A model generated the notes under the pieces. It did no database searches. It saw only the letters and a list, made by a program, of their open reading frames with translations, and was not told the origin of the DNA. Source: Acidobacteriota bacterium (GTDB lineage Bacteria > Acidobacteriota > Terriglobia > Terriglobales > Acidobacteriaceae). Taken from it: DNA of 41,051 nucleotides. The position numbers were made by a program, and so were the translations under genes. The DNA lies in the NCBI GenBank assembly GCA_021836865.1, contig JAKBHH010000028.1, positions 1 through 41,051 on the forward strand. The letters run 5' to 3'. Positions 33,827 to 41,051 of this stretch are shown piece after piece (position 1 is the stretch's first letter; each line of letters opens with the position of its first letter).

Positions 33827-34222
33827 TTAGTGACCGCGGGAAACCCCACCACTGAACAGGCGAGAATACTCACGCCCATCGCCAGATCCAAAACCCTGCC
33901 GAAGTGCATTGTTAATTCTGCGTTGAAACGGATCACTGGCCATTTCCGCGTACTGGGGAATAGAGGCCGCAGCGGGCTCGGATGCTTCCTGAAGGGGGGC
34001 CGGAGCTGGCTCCGCTGCCTGCTGTTGGGCGTCCTGGGCGGTCTCAATGACCTGCGGTTCAGAGAGCGTATTGGGGCCATCAAGCCCGGCAAGAGGCCGC
34101 AACACCTCTGCCACGCGCTCAAGCCGGCTCTTGCGCTGCTGCAACTGCTCAAACTGATTGAGAATCTCGCTCAGTTCAGCCGTCGCTTCGTCAAACGCTG
34201 TGCGATATGCATCTTGTCTCAT
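33827..34222 (-). CDS. Small coiled-coil, Gln/Pro/Ala-rich protein of unknown function
   Basis: 131 residues, family not recognised. The first half is strongly helical with heptad spacing (FDEATAELSEILNQFEQL, SRLERVAEVLRPLAG). The second half is low-complexity (Gln, Pro, Ala, Glu) and ends in FQRRINNALRQGFG. There is no signal peptide or cysteine. ATG 34222 has GGAG eight bases upstream. A sigma-70 promoter at 34256-34284 and a strong hairpin after the stop bracket it as a single-gene transcription unit, which supports a real gene. Confidence 0.7.
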   Translation of the reverse strand: MRQDAYRTAFDEATAELSEILNQFEQLQQRKSRLERVAEVLRPLAGLDGPNTLSEPQVIETAQDAQQQAAEPAPAPLQEASEPAAASIPQYAEMASDPFQRRINNALRQGFGSGDGREYSRLFSGGVSRGH

Positions 34223-34255
34223 GTCTGCTCCAGGTACAAAAACTGCTATGCACGC

Positions 34256-34284
34256 AGAGTATCGTAGCGAAAGATTACTTTCAA
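34256..34284 (-). promoter_or_regulatory. Sigma-70 promoter of the coiled-coil gene
   Basis: On the minus strand TTGAAA (34284-34279) and TACTCT (34261-34256) are 17 bases apart. The leader to the ATG would be under 30 bases. Confidence 0.55.
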
Positions 34285-34332
34285 TCACCCAAAAGCACTA
34301 TCGGTAATCAATTTTGAGGTCACTCCGGCGTT

Positions 34333-34368
34333 TATTCGCTGTATATTCGCCACCAAAAGCTGTATTCG
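34333..34368 (-). repeat. Three CGAATA direct repeats upstream of the coiled-coil gene promoter
   Basis: CGAATA occurs at 34368-34363, 34349-34344 and 34338-34333, with starts 19 and 11 bases apart. Two of the copies are followed closely by a CAG. The 11-base period places two copies on one face of the helix, as for an activator site. They lie 49-84 bases upstream of the -35. This may be chance in an AT-rich gap. Confidence 0.3.
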
Positions 34369-34509
34369 GCTCGCTTAAGCTCCATAATTCAAAAAGGTAA
34401 CCATTACCGAGGCCGTCATGTCGCAGAAGGGGACACCGGCCTGAAATTGACCACGGCTCTGCGGTCACAGCGGGCAGGCCTCTTCATTTCAACCCGTCCA
34501 CCAATCTCC

Positions 34510-35883
34510 CTACTGTACGTCTTCAAGCTCCACGCGGATCTTGCCCACGCGCAATCCGTCCATTTCCATCACGGTCAATCGTCTTCCTTCAAACCGCACT
34601 GTCTCACCGACCTTCGGGATGTGGCCGAGCCTCATCAGCACAAATCCCGCCAGTGTCTCCACTCCCCCGTCGCGCGGCAGGCTCCACTGCATCTGGGTCT
34701 CAAGGTCCCGCAGGTTCACGGCCCCATCCAGGATCAGCGCACCTGTCGCCGTCGTGAGCAGAGGCCGGGCCGGATCATCAAACTCATCTTCAATCTCGCC
34801 TGTAAGTTGCTCCAGCGCGTCTTCCGCCGTGACCAACCCCACCGTCGATCCGTATTCATCCACGACGATCGCCATTTGCCGCCTTCGGAGCTGAAACTCC
34901 CTGATAAGGTTCAGGACCGTCTTCGTCTCCGGAACCACAAGCACATCCCGCATCACCTGCCCTACGCGCAATTCCACAACAGCGGAGGTCATCTTCTCCG
35001 GTGCCTGTCGACTCCGCTGCGTCGCCGGCCTGAAGAACATCAGCCGCGCAAGATCCTTGGCATACACCACGCCCACAACATGCTCCGGTCCCCGGCTCTC
35101 GTCGTAGACCGGTACACGGGAGAGCTGATGCTCAATCACGCGGGCGCTCGCTTCCTCGATCAACAGATTCGAGGGCAGTGAAAAGATCCTTTGTCGCGGC
35201 GTCATGATTTCGCGAATTGGCACGTCATCCAGTTCCAGGGCACGGTGAATCAACATCTCCTGAAACTGCGGCAACATGCCCATCCGTCGCGCAGCCGTGG
35301 CAATCAGCTTCAGTTCTTCGGGCGAGTGCACGGCGGCTCGGTCGCTCATGGGAATGTCAAAGCCGCGCAGCACCACGGCGGCTGAGTTGCGCAGCAGCCG
35401 CACAGCAGGTCGCGCCACCGTCATGAACACCAGCATGGCAGGCGCCACCGCCACCGCCAACGCCTCCGCCCTGCGCAGCGCCAGCGACTTGGGCACCAGC
35501 TCGCCAACCACCACATGCAGATAGGTAATGAGCGCAAAGCCAAGAGCCACAGCAGCAAGGTTTGCGTAAAGCCGAGCGTGCGGCACTGAGCCGATCCAGC
35601 CTAGGAAGACTCCGGCCGCAAGCGGTTCACCGATCCAGCCCAACGCCAGAGAGCACAGCGTAACCCCCAATTGGACAGCGGGCAGAAAATTGTCGAGTTC
35701 CTGCTGTAGCCGGCGCACTGCGCGCGCCCCAGGAACTGCGGCGGCCATCATTTGCTCAATTCGGGTTTCGCGGACGCTCACCAGCGCGAACTCCGCGGCC
35801 ACAAAAAAAGCGTTCGCCAGGATCAGCAACGCAACCGAGACAAATTGCAGCAGGAGCAAGCCGTGCATCTCGCCTGTGAGCAT
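34510..35883 (-). CDS. CNNM/CorC-HlyC family membrane protein with CBS pair
   Basis: 457 residues in the order DUF21 membrane domain (about 10-195, with ANAFFVAAEFALVSVRETRI and VVGELVPKSLALRRAE), two CBS domains (about 215-350, from IREIMTPRQRIFSLP and VPVYDESRGPEHVVGVVYAKDL) and a CorC_HlyC transporter-associated domain (about 370-455, with DGAVNLRDLETQM and TLAGFVLMRLGHIP). Relatives are Mg2+/Co2+ exporters or sodium-magnesium exchangers, although often named hemolysins. The start at 35883 or ATG 35868 cannot be separated. It is divergent from the MacA-like adaptor gene. Confidence 0.92.
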   Translation of the reverse strand: MLTGEMHGLLLLQFVSVALLILANAFFVAAEFALVSVRETRIEQMMAAAVPGARAVRRLQQELDNFLPAVQLGVTLCSLALGWIGEPLAAGVFLGWIGSVPHARLYANLAAVALGFALITYLHVVVGELVPKSLALRRAEALAVAVAPAMLVFMTVARPAVRLLRNSAAVVLRGFDIPMSDRAAVHSPEELKLIATAARRMGMLPQFQEMLIHRALELDDVPIREIMTPRQRIFSLPSNLLIEEASARVIEHQLSRVPVYDESRGPEHVVGVVYAKDLARLMFFRPATQRSRQAPEKMTSAVVELRVGQVMRDVLVVPETKTVLNLIREFQLRRRQMAIVVDEYGSTVGLVTAEDALEQLTGEIEDEFDDPARPLLTTATGALILDGAVNLRDLETQMQWSLPRDGGVETLAGFVLMRLGHIPKVGETVRFEGRRLTVMEMDGLRVGKIRVELEDVQ

Positions 35884-35971
35884 AGCACTCTCTGCGGCTC
35901 CTGCCGATGGGAAGCTGGAAATGGAACTATCGCCCCCCTGAGTCCGTATGTGAAATCAGCGGAGGATTCCC

Positions 35972-37177
35972 GTGGCTGCATCACGAAAAAATAAACGTTT
36001 CTGGATCTGGTTAAGCATTGCCGCTTTCATCGTACTTGTTGCTGCCGGGGTTGGCCTGGCGCATCTCGCGCATGGCTCGCAGATTGATCCCAACCGCATC
36101 GCAAAGGTGCAGCATGGTGACGTGGCTCGGTCTGTCATCGCCACCGGAACGATCGAACCGATAACCAAAGTCGAGGTCAAGTCCAAGGCCTCCGGTATTG
36201 TGGAGAAGCTCCTCGTCGACATTAATTCACGTGTCCACAAGGGTCAGGAACTGGCACAGCTTGACCAGGAAGAAATCCAGGCAGAAGTCGAAGCGCAGCG
36301 CGCCCAACTTGCCGCAGCAGAGGCCAACGTCGCCACTTTTCAGGCCAACATCGTGCAGGACAAGGTCAACGCGGCGGCGCCTGATCTGCCCATGTACAAG
36401 ACCACCCTGAACCGCACTCTGCAGATGCAGAAAGAAGGCGTGGTCAGCCAGCAGGCTCTCGACAACGCAAATCGCGATTATCTTGCCGCCCTCAACAAGC
36501 GGGACGGGGCCACAGCGCAGATTGAAGTGGACACGGCCCGGCTGAAGCAGGCCCGCGCACAGGTGCTGCAAAATCAAGCCAGCCTGAAGCAGCTCGAAGA
36601 GCAGCTCAGTTACACGACGATCCTTGCTCCCATGGACGGCATCATCCTGTCGCGGGACGTTGAGATCGGCGACGCGGTCAGTTCCATCCTCGTACTCGGC
36701 TCCACCGCAACGCTCATCATGACGGAGGGCGATACGACTCAGGTCTACGTGAAAGGCAAAGTAGACGAAGCCGATATCGCGCACGTGTACCTCGGTCAGC
36801 CGGCCCGCATCAAGGTCGAGAGCTTCCGCGATCGCGTCTTTCAGGGCAAGGTTACTAAAATCGCACCGCTCGGCGTTGAAAAAGACAACGTGACCACGTT
36901 TGAAGTTCGCGTCTCAATCGATAATCCCAATGGCGAGCTCAAAGCCAATATGACCGCCAACGCTGAGATTCTGCTTGACGAGCATAAAGGTGTGCTGACA
37001 GTACCGGAAAATGCCGTGACGTATGACAACCAGAAGAACGCCTTCGTCAATGTGCCCGATCACGGTCAAAAAGACGGCATGCGCAAAGTTCCGGTCAAAG
37101 TCGGTCTATCCAACGGCTCCGTGACTGAGATTGTCAGCGGACTCAAGGAAGGCGATCAGGTCGTACTGCAACAGTAG
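35972..37177 (+). CDS. MacA-like periplasmic adaptor protein (HlyD family), without MacB partner
   Basis: 401 residues. One N-terminal membrane helix (WIWLSIAAFIVLVAAGVGLA) anchors a periplasmic protein with lipoyl half-motifs (VKSKASGIVEKLLVDINSRVHKGQELAQLD and YTTILAPMDGIILSRDVEIGDAV). A coiled-coil hairpin lies between them (about residues 100-205). A beta-barrel follows (VYVKGKVDEADIAHVYLGQPARIKVES). The start is GTG 35972 with GGAGGA upstream. Adaptors of this type normally sit next to macB; here the next gene is DUF4097, so the ABC partner must be encoded elsewhere. Confidence 0.88.
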   Translation: MAASRKNKRFWIWLSIAAFIVLVAAGVGLAHLAHGSQIDPNRIAKVQHGDVARSVIATGTIEPITKVEVKSKASGIVEKLLVDINSRVHKGQELAQLDQEEIQAEVEAQRAQLAAAEANVATFQANIVQDKVNAAAPDLPMYKTTLNRTLQMQKEGVVSQQALDNANRDYLAALNKRDGATAQIEVDTARLKQARAQVLQNQASLKQLEEQLSYTTILAPMDGIILSRDVEIGDAVSSILVLGSTATLIMTEGDTTQVYVKGKVDEADIAHVYLGQPARIKVESFRDRVFQGKVTKIAPLGVEKDNVTTFEVRVSIDNPNGELKANMTANAEILLDEHKGVLTVPENAVTYDNQKNAFVNVPDHGQKDGMRKVPVKVGLSNGSVTEIVSGLKEGDQVVLQQ

Positions 37178-37220
37178 CCGCAGTGCTGCGACTCCCCAAC
37201 CCCATGAATCGAGGAATTCC

Positions 37221-38051
37221 ATGAAATACATGTGGATGCCGGCCTTCACCATGCTTCTTATCGCGCTTCCCGCCCTGGCCTCCGAAGCCACATTCGACCG
37301 CACACTGTCCGTCACCGGACAGGTCGATCTCACGGTCTCCAACGGTGCGGGCAATATCCACCTCACGCGTGGGCCGGACAACCAGGTGCATATCTTCGGT
37401 CGTATCCGGTCCGGGTGGGGAGCAAGGGAGGAGCGCGTCCGTGAGATCGCCGCAAATCCACCCATCGAGCAAACAGGAAATATCATCCGCGTCGGCACTC
37501 AGCATATGGACCTGCACAACATCAACATCGACCTTGAGATTCAGGCTCCTGCGAGTAGCCATCTCGATGCCGGAACCGGATCCGGGAACATAAGCGATGA
37601 CGGTGTCGGCAAGAATGCCAAGCTCTCGACGGGGTCAGGCGACATTCACGCCGAGGGCCTGCAAGGCGGCTTTACCGTTGAATCAGGTTCAGGCAACCTG
37701 GTTGCGGAGCAGACCGGCGAGGGCGACGTCAAGGCCGAGACCGGCTCGGGAAACATTGAACTGCGCGGGGTACACGGCGGCCTGAGGGCGGGAACCGGAT
37801 CCGGCGACATCCGCGTCAGCGGCGCACCTACGACCGCGTGGCGTCTTCAGACCGGCTCCGGGAGTATCGACTTCACACCCGGCAATACAGGCTGGGTCCT
37901 CGATGCGTCGACCGGTTCCGGCTCCGTCCATAGCGAACGCGAAATGGTCACGCAGGGCGCTGTGAATCGCCATCATTTGACTGGGAAGATCAATGGCGGC
38001 GGACCGATAGTCCGAATCGAAACAGGATCAGGCAACATCAGCATTCATTAA
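37221..38051 (+). CDS. Secreted DUF4097 beta-helix protein with GSGNI repeats
   Basis: 276 residues. A signal peptide (MPAFTMLLIALPALASEA) is followed by a putative adhesin-like DUF4097 domain. The string TGSG(N/D/S)I or a close variant occurs eight times from about residue 115 to the C-terminus, every 17-23 residues (for example AGTGSGNISDDG, STGSGDIHAEG, ETGSGNIELRG, ETGSGNISIH). This is the pattern of a right-handed beta-helix. It ends exactly on a repeat. It lies 43 bases after the adaptor gene and is probably co-transcribed. Biological role unknown. Confidence 0.85.
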   Translation: MKYMWMPAFTMLLIALPALASEATFDRTLSVTGQVDLTVSNGAGNIHLTRGPDNQVHIFGRIRSGWGAREERVREIAANPPIEQTGNIIRVGTQHMDLHNINIDLEIQAPASSHLDAGTGSGNISDDGVGKNAKLSTGSGDIHAEGLQGGFTVESGSGNLVAEQTGEGDVKAETGSGNIELRGVHGGLRAGTGSGDIRVSGAPTTAWRLQTGSGSIDFTPGNTGWVLDASTGSGSVHSEREMVTQGAVNRHHLTGKINGGGPIVRIETGSGNISIH

Positions 38052-38083
38052 AATCGCATTCCGGCTCCGCGCTCGATCCTTCG

Positions 38084-38818
38084 CTATCGAATGAAGTAAT
38101 ACGGATCGGGGTACTTGACCGAGTAGTCAGCCTCTGCCGTGCCGCGAAGGTCGCTCCACTGGTCGCCTACGTTCAGTACAATGTGGTAGCCCTTTGACTG
38201 AATAGCCGCCCGCTCCGCTGATTTGTAAGCCTGCGCCGTCAGCGAAGCTTCAGCGGGAGATCGTAGTATCAATCCTTGCCACCCCTCGAAGCCCTGGCTT
38301 TTCAGGTTCTGTTCTGTGGCTGCTCGCTGGGTTTCTGGTCGGCCCGTCAAGAAGAACACACTCACCTTGAGCCGTTCTGCCTCCTTATAAAGCCTCAGCG
38401 TCCCCGGAATCGCCGGCGCCGCCGCTGAATCAATCCAGGCGTCGAAGGCCTTCTTGTCGTACGCAAACCCGACCCGCTGCATCTGCTGGTAGTTGGATAA
38501 AGCGGTTTCGTCAATATCCAGCACCAGCGCCATTTTCTCCCGCGGTGCGCGATGCAATACCCGCTTGCGGAGATATGCGATGGCCCGATCAGCCTGCCCG
38601 TCCAGATCCTTGGCGTAGCATCCGCATGTGCAGGTGCAGGCATGGTACTGACTCACTTCGCGCTTCAGCGCGTCGAGGTTTTCGATCCGTTCTCCTTGTG
38701 CCACGGGAGCAAATTCGTGCCCGTGAGAAGCCGGCGCGGAGGCATTCTGCCCCGCTCCAGCCAAGGGCACGACAAACACCACCGCCCAGAACAATCCACC
38801 TGTGATGATTTGCTTCAT
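38084..38818 (-). CDS. Secreted HAD-type acid phosphatase (PF03767-like)
   Basis: 244 residues with a signal peptide (IITGGLFWAVVFVVPLAGA). The HAD nucleophile motif is VLDIDETALSNY with Asp-x-Asp-Glu-Thr as in class B/C acid phosphatases and lipoprotein e(P4). FFLTGRPETQRAAT supplies motif II, and LNVGDQWSDLRG the C-terminal Asp pair. AGGA six bases before ATG 38818 sets the start. Unusual is ACTCTCGCY, four cysteines in alternating positions (61, 63, 65, 67) ahead of the catalytic domain. It probably dephosphorylates nucleotides or small phosphoesters in the periplasm. Confidence 0.88.
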   Translation of the reverse strand: MKQIITGGLFWAVVFVVPLAGAGQNASAPASHGHEFAPVAQGERIENLDALKREVSQYHACTCTCGCYAKDLDGQADRAIAYLRKRVLHRAPREKMALVLDIDETALSNYQQMQRVGFAYDKKAFDAWIDSAAAPAIPGTLRLYKEAERLKVSVFFLTGRPETQRAATEQNLKSQGFEGWQGLILRSPAEASLTAQAYKSAERAAIQSKGYHIVLNVGDQWSDLRGTAEADYSVKYPDPYYFIR

Positions 38819-38926
38819 CAGTCCTCGCTCCATTCCATCACCACATCGAAAGTGATCGAAAATTCCAGTTTCATCATCGCATCAAAATGGGCAGCCGGGC
38901 TCGTTGCCAGAGGCGGCTTTTACACT

Positions 38927-39673
38927 ATGCATATGGTCCATGTTTTGCGCCCGCTACCCATCGAGTCCATCCGGCTGCTTGTCTTTGACCTCGATGGCAC
39001 CCTCATCGACTCGGCCCAGGATCTCTGCAATAGCGTCAATGCCACGCTCACCCACTTCGGCCAGGACGCTTTGCCCGATGAAACGATCGCCGGCTTCATC
39101 GGCAATGGAGCTTTGATGCTGGTGCGGCGTGCCCTCACTGGCGAGGGCAAGATTCCCATAAGCGAAGCTTCGCTCGCCGCAGCGTACAACTATTTCCTCG
39201 ATTACTACCGCGAGCACAAACTGGACTACACATACGCCTACGAAGGTGTGCTGGAGGCGCTCGCGGCGTTGCGAACCGTCCACGAATCGCCATCCGCGCC
39301 ACCGCGCGCCATGGCCATTTTGACCAACAAGCCCGTGCGGCCCGCCCGCGCCATCTGTGAGGCATTGGGCCTGGCGCCCTACTTCCTGAACATCTACGGA
39401 GGCAACAGCTTTGCCACAAAGAAGCCCGATCCGGAAGGCCTCTTTGCGCTGATGCAGGAGGCGGGTGCGCGTCCTGACGAAACGGTGATGATCGGCGACA
39501 GCCAGGTCGATGTAGAGACAGCGCGCAATGCGGGCGCCTGGTCCATTGGCTGCACCTTCGGGCTGTCCCCCGACAGCCTCAACAGCGTTCCCCCTGATGT
39601 CCTCGTCGATTCCCCCGCCGACTGGACCGAGGTCCTCAGCCCGGCAAAGCCTGCCAGCAATCCGTCCGCCTGA
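38927..39673 (+). CDS. gph: Phosphoglycolate phosphatase-like HAD hydrolase
   Basis: 248 residues, cytosolic. LLVFDLDGTLIDSAQDL carries nucleophile Asp21 and Asp23. A helical cap follows (FGQDALPDETIAGFIGNGALMLVRRAL). ILTNKPVRPARAI gives the motif II Thr, KKPDPEGLF the motif III Lys, and MIGDSQVDVETARNAG the motif IV Asp pair. This is the Gph/PGPase pattern; removal of 2-phosphoglycolate is the likely job, though HAD specificities vary. ATG 38927 was chosen because upstream extension overlaps the divergent phosphatase gene and its promoter region. Confidence 0.88.
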   Translation: MHMVHVLRPLPIESIRLLVFDLDGTLIDSAQDLCNSVNATLTHFGQDALPDETIAGFIGNGALMLVRRALTGEGKIPISEASLAAAYNYFLDYYREHKLDYTYAYEGVLEALAALRTVHESPSAPPRAMAILTNKPVRPARAICEALGLAPYFLNIYGGNSFATKKPDPEGLFALMQEAGARPDETVMIGDSQVDVETARNAGAWSIGCTFGLSPDSLNSVPPDVLVDSPADWTEVLSPAKPASNPSA

Positions 39674-39733
39674 GGCGTACCATCTTCATGGAACCACCCC
39701 AGACCTCTTTGCGTAGACACTCCAGGAGGTACG

Positions 39734-40279
39734 ATGAATTACTCCCGACCGTCCGCGTTCCTCTTTCTGGCCGCAGTCGCTCTCTTCTCTGCCGCGCCTG
39801 CTCATGCCAGCCGCGACGCTGTCCAGTTCGCAAGCGACATCCTTGTCCCGCAGGGGCAATCCGTGCATGATGCAGTCTGCTTTCTATGCTCTGTGAAAGT
39901 GGATGGCACGGCCGAGCACGACATCGTCGTCTTCTTCGGCAGCGTGCAAATTGCAGGACAGGCAAACCACGACATCGTCGACTTCTTCGGCGACGTCCAC
40001 GTAGGACCCAGCGCAAGTGTTGGCCACGATCTGGTCAACTTTTTTGGTACAACCCGTCTTGCGGAAAATGCCTCCGTCGGCAGCGACGTTGTTTCCATGT
40101 TCGGCTCCATACGAGTCGCCGATACCGCGGCCATCGCAGGTAATCGCGTCGTAGAGCCCTTCTTTCTGCTCTTGATCCCTCTTGGCATCCTTGCTGCTTT
40201 TGTCTTCGGGATCGTTGCTCTGGTACGCCGCGTTCGCCAGCCGCGCTTCCCCGGCTACCCGTTTCCGCCGCCACGCTGA
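39734..40279 (+). CDS. Exported membrane-anchored protein with short HDIVxFFG repeats
   Basis: 181 residues; family not recognised. After a signal peptide (ending AAPAHAS) come five or six repeats of 17-20 residues: HDAVCFLCSVKVDGTAE, HDIVVFFGSVQIAGQAN, HDIVDFFGDVHVGPSASVG, HDLVNFFGTTRLAENASVG, SDVVSMFGSIRVADTAAI. This periodicity suggests a compact beta-helix similar in style to bactofilins. One C-terminal helix (FLLLIPLGILAAFVFGIVALV) and a basic, Pro-rich tail end the protein. The domain would sit outside the inner membrane. AGGAGG before ATG 39734 is a strong ribosome site. Function unknown. Confidence 0.75.
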   Translation: MNYSRPSAFLFLAAVALFSAAPAHASRDAVQFASDILVPQGQSVHDAVCFLCSVKVDGTAEHDIVVFFGSVQIAGQANHDIVDFFGDVHVGPSASVGHDLVNFFGTTRLAENASVGSDVVSMFGSIRVADTAAIAGNRVVEPFFLLLIPLGILAAFVFGIVALVRRVRQPRFPGYPFPPPR

Positions 40280-40333
40280 TGCACGCTTGACGGCACCGGA
40301 CCTCGCGTCACTCTTCATGCGGCAAGGGCCGCT

Positions 40334-40795
40334 TCATGGCTTTGCGGGTGTGATATCCGTAACCGGCAAGTCCCAGTGCGCCAACAGTATCTCGAAACGC
40401 CGTTGCTCTTCTCTCTTGTAAGTCGCCTGGTCCGGCCACAGTTCCTTGATCATCCGTTCTTCATCCGGATTCTGAGTAGTCGCCAGTGTTGAATTCCTGA
40501 AGCGAATTGTCACCCGGTAGTCCCATCTGCCATCTTCCGTGGTGTGATAAGCCGGCGCTTCGATCTTCACTGATAGCATTCGGCCCGTCGCCACCATCCG
40601 CTGCAAAAGCGGATAGTGATTCTTCAGAAACAGGTCCAGAAACTCCTGCTGATGTCCCCACTGAACCTTGTAGTAGTACTCCACCGTGTAGGGTTGGTCG
40701 GCCTTCCCTTGCGGTGGCGCGCCCTGTGCTGTAAGCGACATCGCCAGTCCCAGACTTACAGCCAGGCCCACAAGACTCATCCATATCCTTCGCAT
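40334..40795 (-). CDS. Secreted protein of unknown function, possible dimeric alpha-beta barrel
   Basis: 153 residues. The signal peptide (IWMSLVGLAVSLGLAMSLTAQG) is preceded by GGAGGA at good spacing from ATG 40795. The mature part alternates strands and helices (YTVEYYYKVQWGHQQEFLDLFLKNHYPLLQRM, then WDYRVTIRFRN). This recalls NIPSNAP or EthD-type ferredoxin-like folds, but I cannot assign a family. It is convergent with the repeat-protein gene. Confidence 0.6.
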   Translation of the reverse strand: MRRIWMSLVGLAVSLGLAMSLTAQGAPPQGKADQPYTVEYYYKVQWGHQQEFLDLFLKNHYPLLQRMVATGRMLSVKIEAPAYHTTEDGRWDYRVTIRFRNSTLATTQNPDEERMIKELWPDQATYKREEQRRFEILLAHWDLPVTDITPAKP

Positions 40796-40917
40796 GATTC
40801 CTCCCTGCTTCGTCCAGCGCCATTCTAACCCGCATGTGTCTCGGCGCTGCCGTTCTATTTCATTGCACCCTCGCTAACTGCGGATGCATCGAATCCAGCA
40901 CAGGAGAATTTGTCCCC

Positions 40918-41051
40918 ATGACAGACAGGATTGCATTTATCACCGGCGGAAACCGCGGCCTGGGTTTCCAAACTGCTCTCGACCTCCACACTGCCGGAGT
41001 AGCTGTGGTGATTGGCTCACGCAATTTGAAGCAGGGCGAACAGGCCGTCAG
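40918..41051 (+). CDS. Short-chain dehydrogenase/reductase, N-terminal fragment
   Basis: Forty-four codons before the right edge. FITGGNRGLGFQTALDL is the glycine-rich NAD(P)-binding motif (TGxxxGxG) after the first strand, and VIGSRN the end of the second strand, where the Ser-Arg suggests NADP preference. GGAG lies 12 bases before ATG 40918. Substrate unknown; the catalytic Tyr-x3-Lys lies outside the window. Confidence 0.85.
   Translation, partial: MTDRIAFITGGNRGLGFQTALDLHTAGVAVVIGSRNLKQGEQAV

Noticed and set aside
37570..38050. Repeated GGATCCGG/ACCGGATC-like strings as a DNA repeat array
   Set aside because: They encode the TGSGNI protein repeats in frame; spacing and sequence vary as expected for coding repeats, not for CRISPR or tandem DNA repeats.
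40918..41051. Right-edge dehydrogenase as the sepiapterin reductase for the PTPS cluster
   Set aside because: Only the generic nucleotide-binding motif is visible and the gene is 18 kb from folE; nothing links them.

Overview
This 41 kb window is high-GC bacterial chromosome, densely coded on both strands. It is most likely from the Acidobacteriota (Terriglobia-like). That is an inference from gene content: a long TPR/FG-GAP/ASPIC (CRTAC1-type) secreted protein, a Tat-exported family 2 glycoside hydrolase, a GntR-LacI chimeric regulator, a HpnB-like glycosyltransferase, an 854-residue YbbP-type permease and a DUF4097 protein. No rRNA gene, CRISPR array or intact insertion sequence was seen.

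Left part (1-8245). A leftward series holds a 2-oxoacid:ferredoxin oxidoreductase (alpha, and beta cut by the window edge), a MATE exporter, an ArsB/SLC13-type permease and a Tat-secreted GH2 beta-glycosidase. The GH2 promoter appears to be overlapped by a LacI-family-type operator.

Mobile scar (8246-9849). Between tRNA-Ser(GGA) and tRNA-Gln(CTG) lies about 1.4 kb of decayed DNA. It contains a frameshifted excisionase-like helix-turn-helix gene and a multiply frameshifted, 3'-truncated DUF5131 (phage Gp37/Gp68) gene. It looks like an eroded integrative element.

Centre (10071-24866). A rightward heavy-metal RND efflux operon (small membrane protein, TolC-like, CusB-like, CusA-like) converges on a leftward YbbA/YbbP ABC system that diverges from a TesA-like esterase. 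A leftward cluster then runs glycosyltransferase, two tandem 6-pyruvoyl-tetrahydropterin-synthase-like genes, folE and truB. Divergent from it are a TlpA-like thioredoxin lipoprotein, a small HMA-fold protein without CxxC, and tRNA-Arg(ACG) with a clear promoter.

Right part (24868-41051). This holds a PD-(D/E)XK nuclease-like protein and a small cytochrome c. A leftward sugar-kinase/CRTAC1/regulator/nicotinate phosphoribosyltransferase series follows, with a perfect 16-bp palindrome upstream of the kinase. Then come a methyltransferase, a coiled-coil protein with its own promoter, a CorC/HlyC-type CBS membrane protein, a MacA-like adaptor without a MacB partner, a DUF4097 repeat protein, a HAD acid phosphatase with a CxCxCxC cluster, a phosphoglycolate phosphatase-like HAD protein, a short beta-helix-repeat membrane protein, a secreted protein of unknown function, and the start of a short-chain dehydrogenase.

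No complete new defence or mobile system is evident. The items most worth following are the human-type tandem PTPS pair beside folE, the two candidate sugar operators, the CRTAC1-kinase coupling, and the small repeat proteins of unknown function. All identifications come from reading motifs in the translations; no database search was run.
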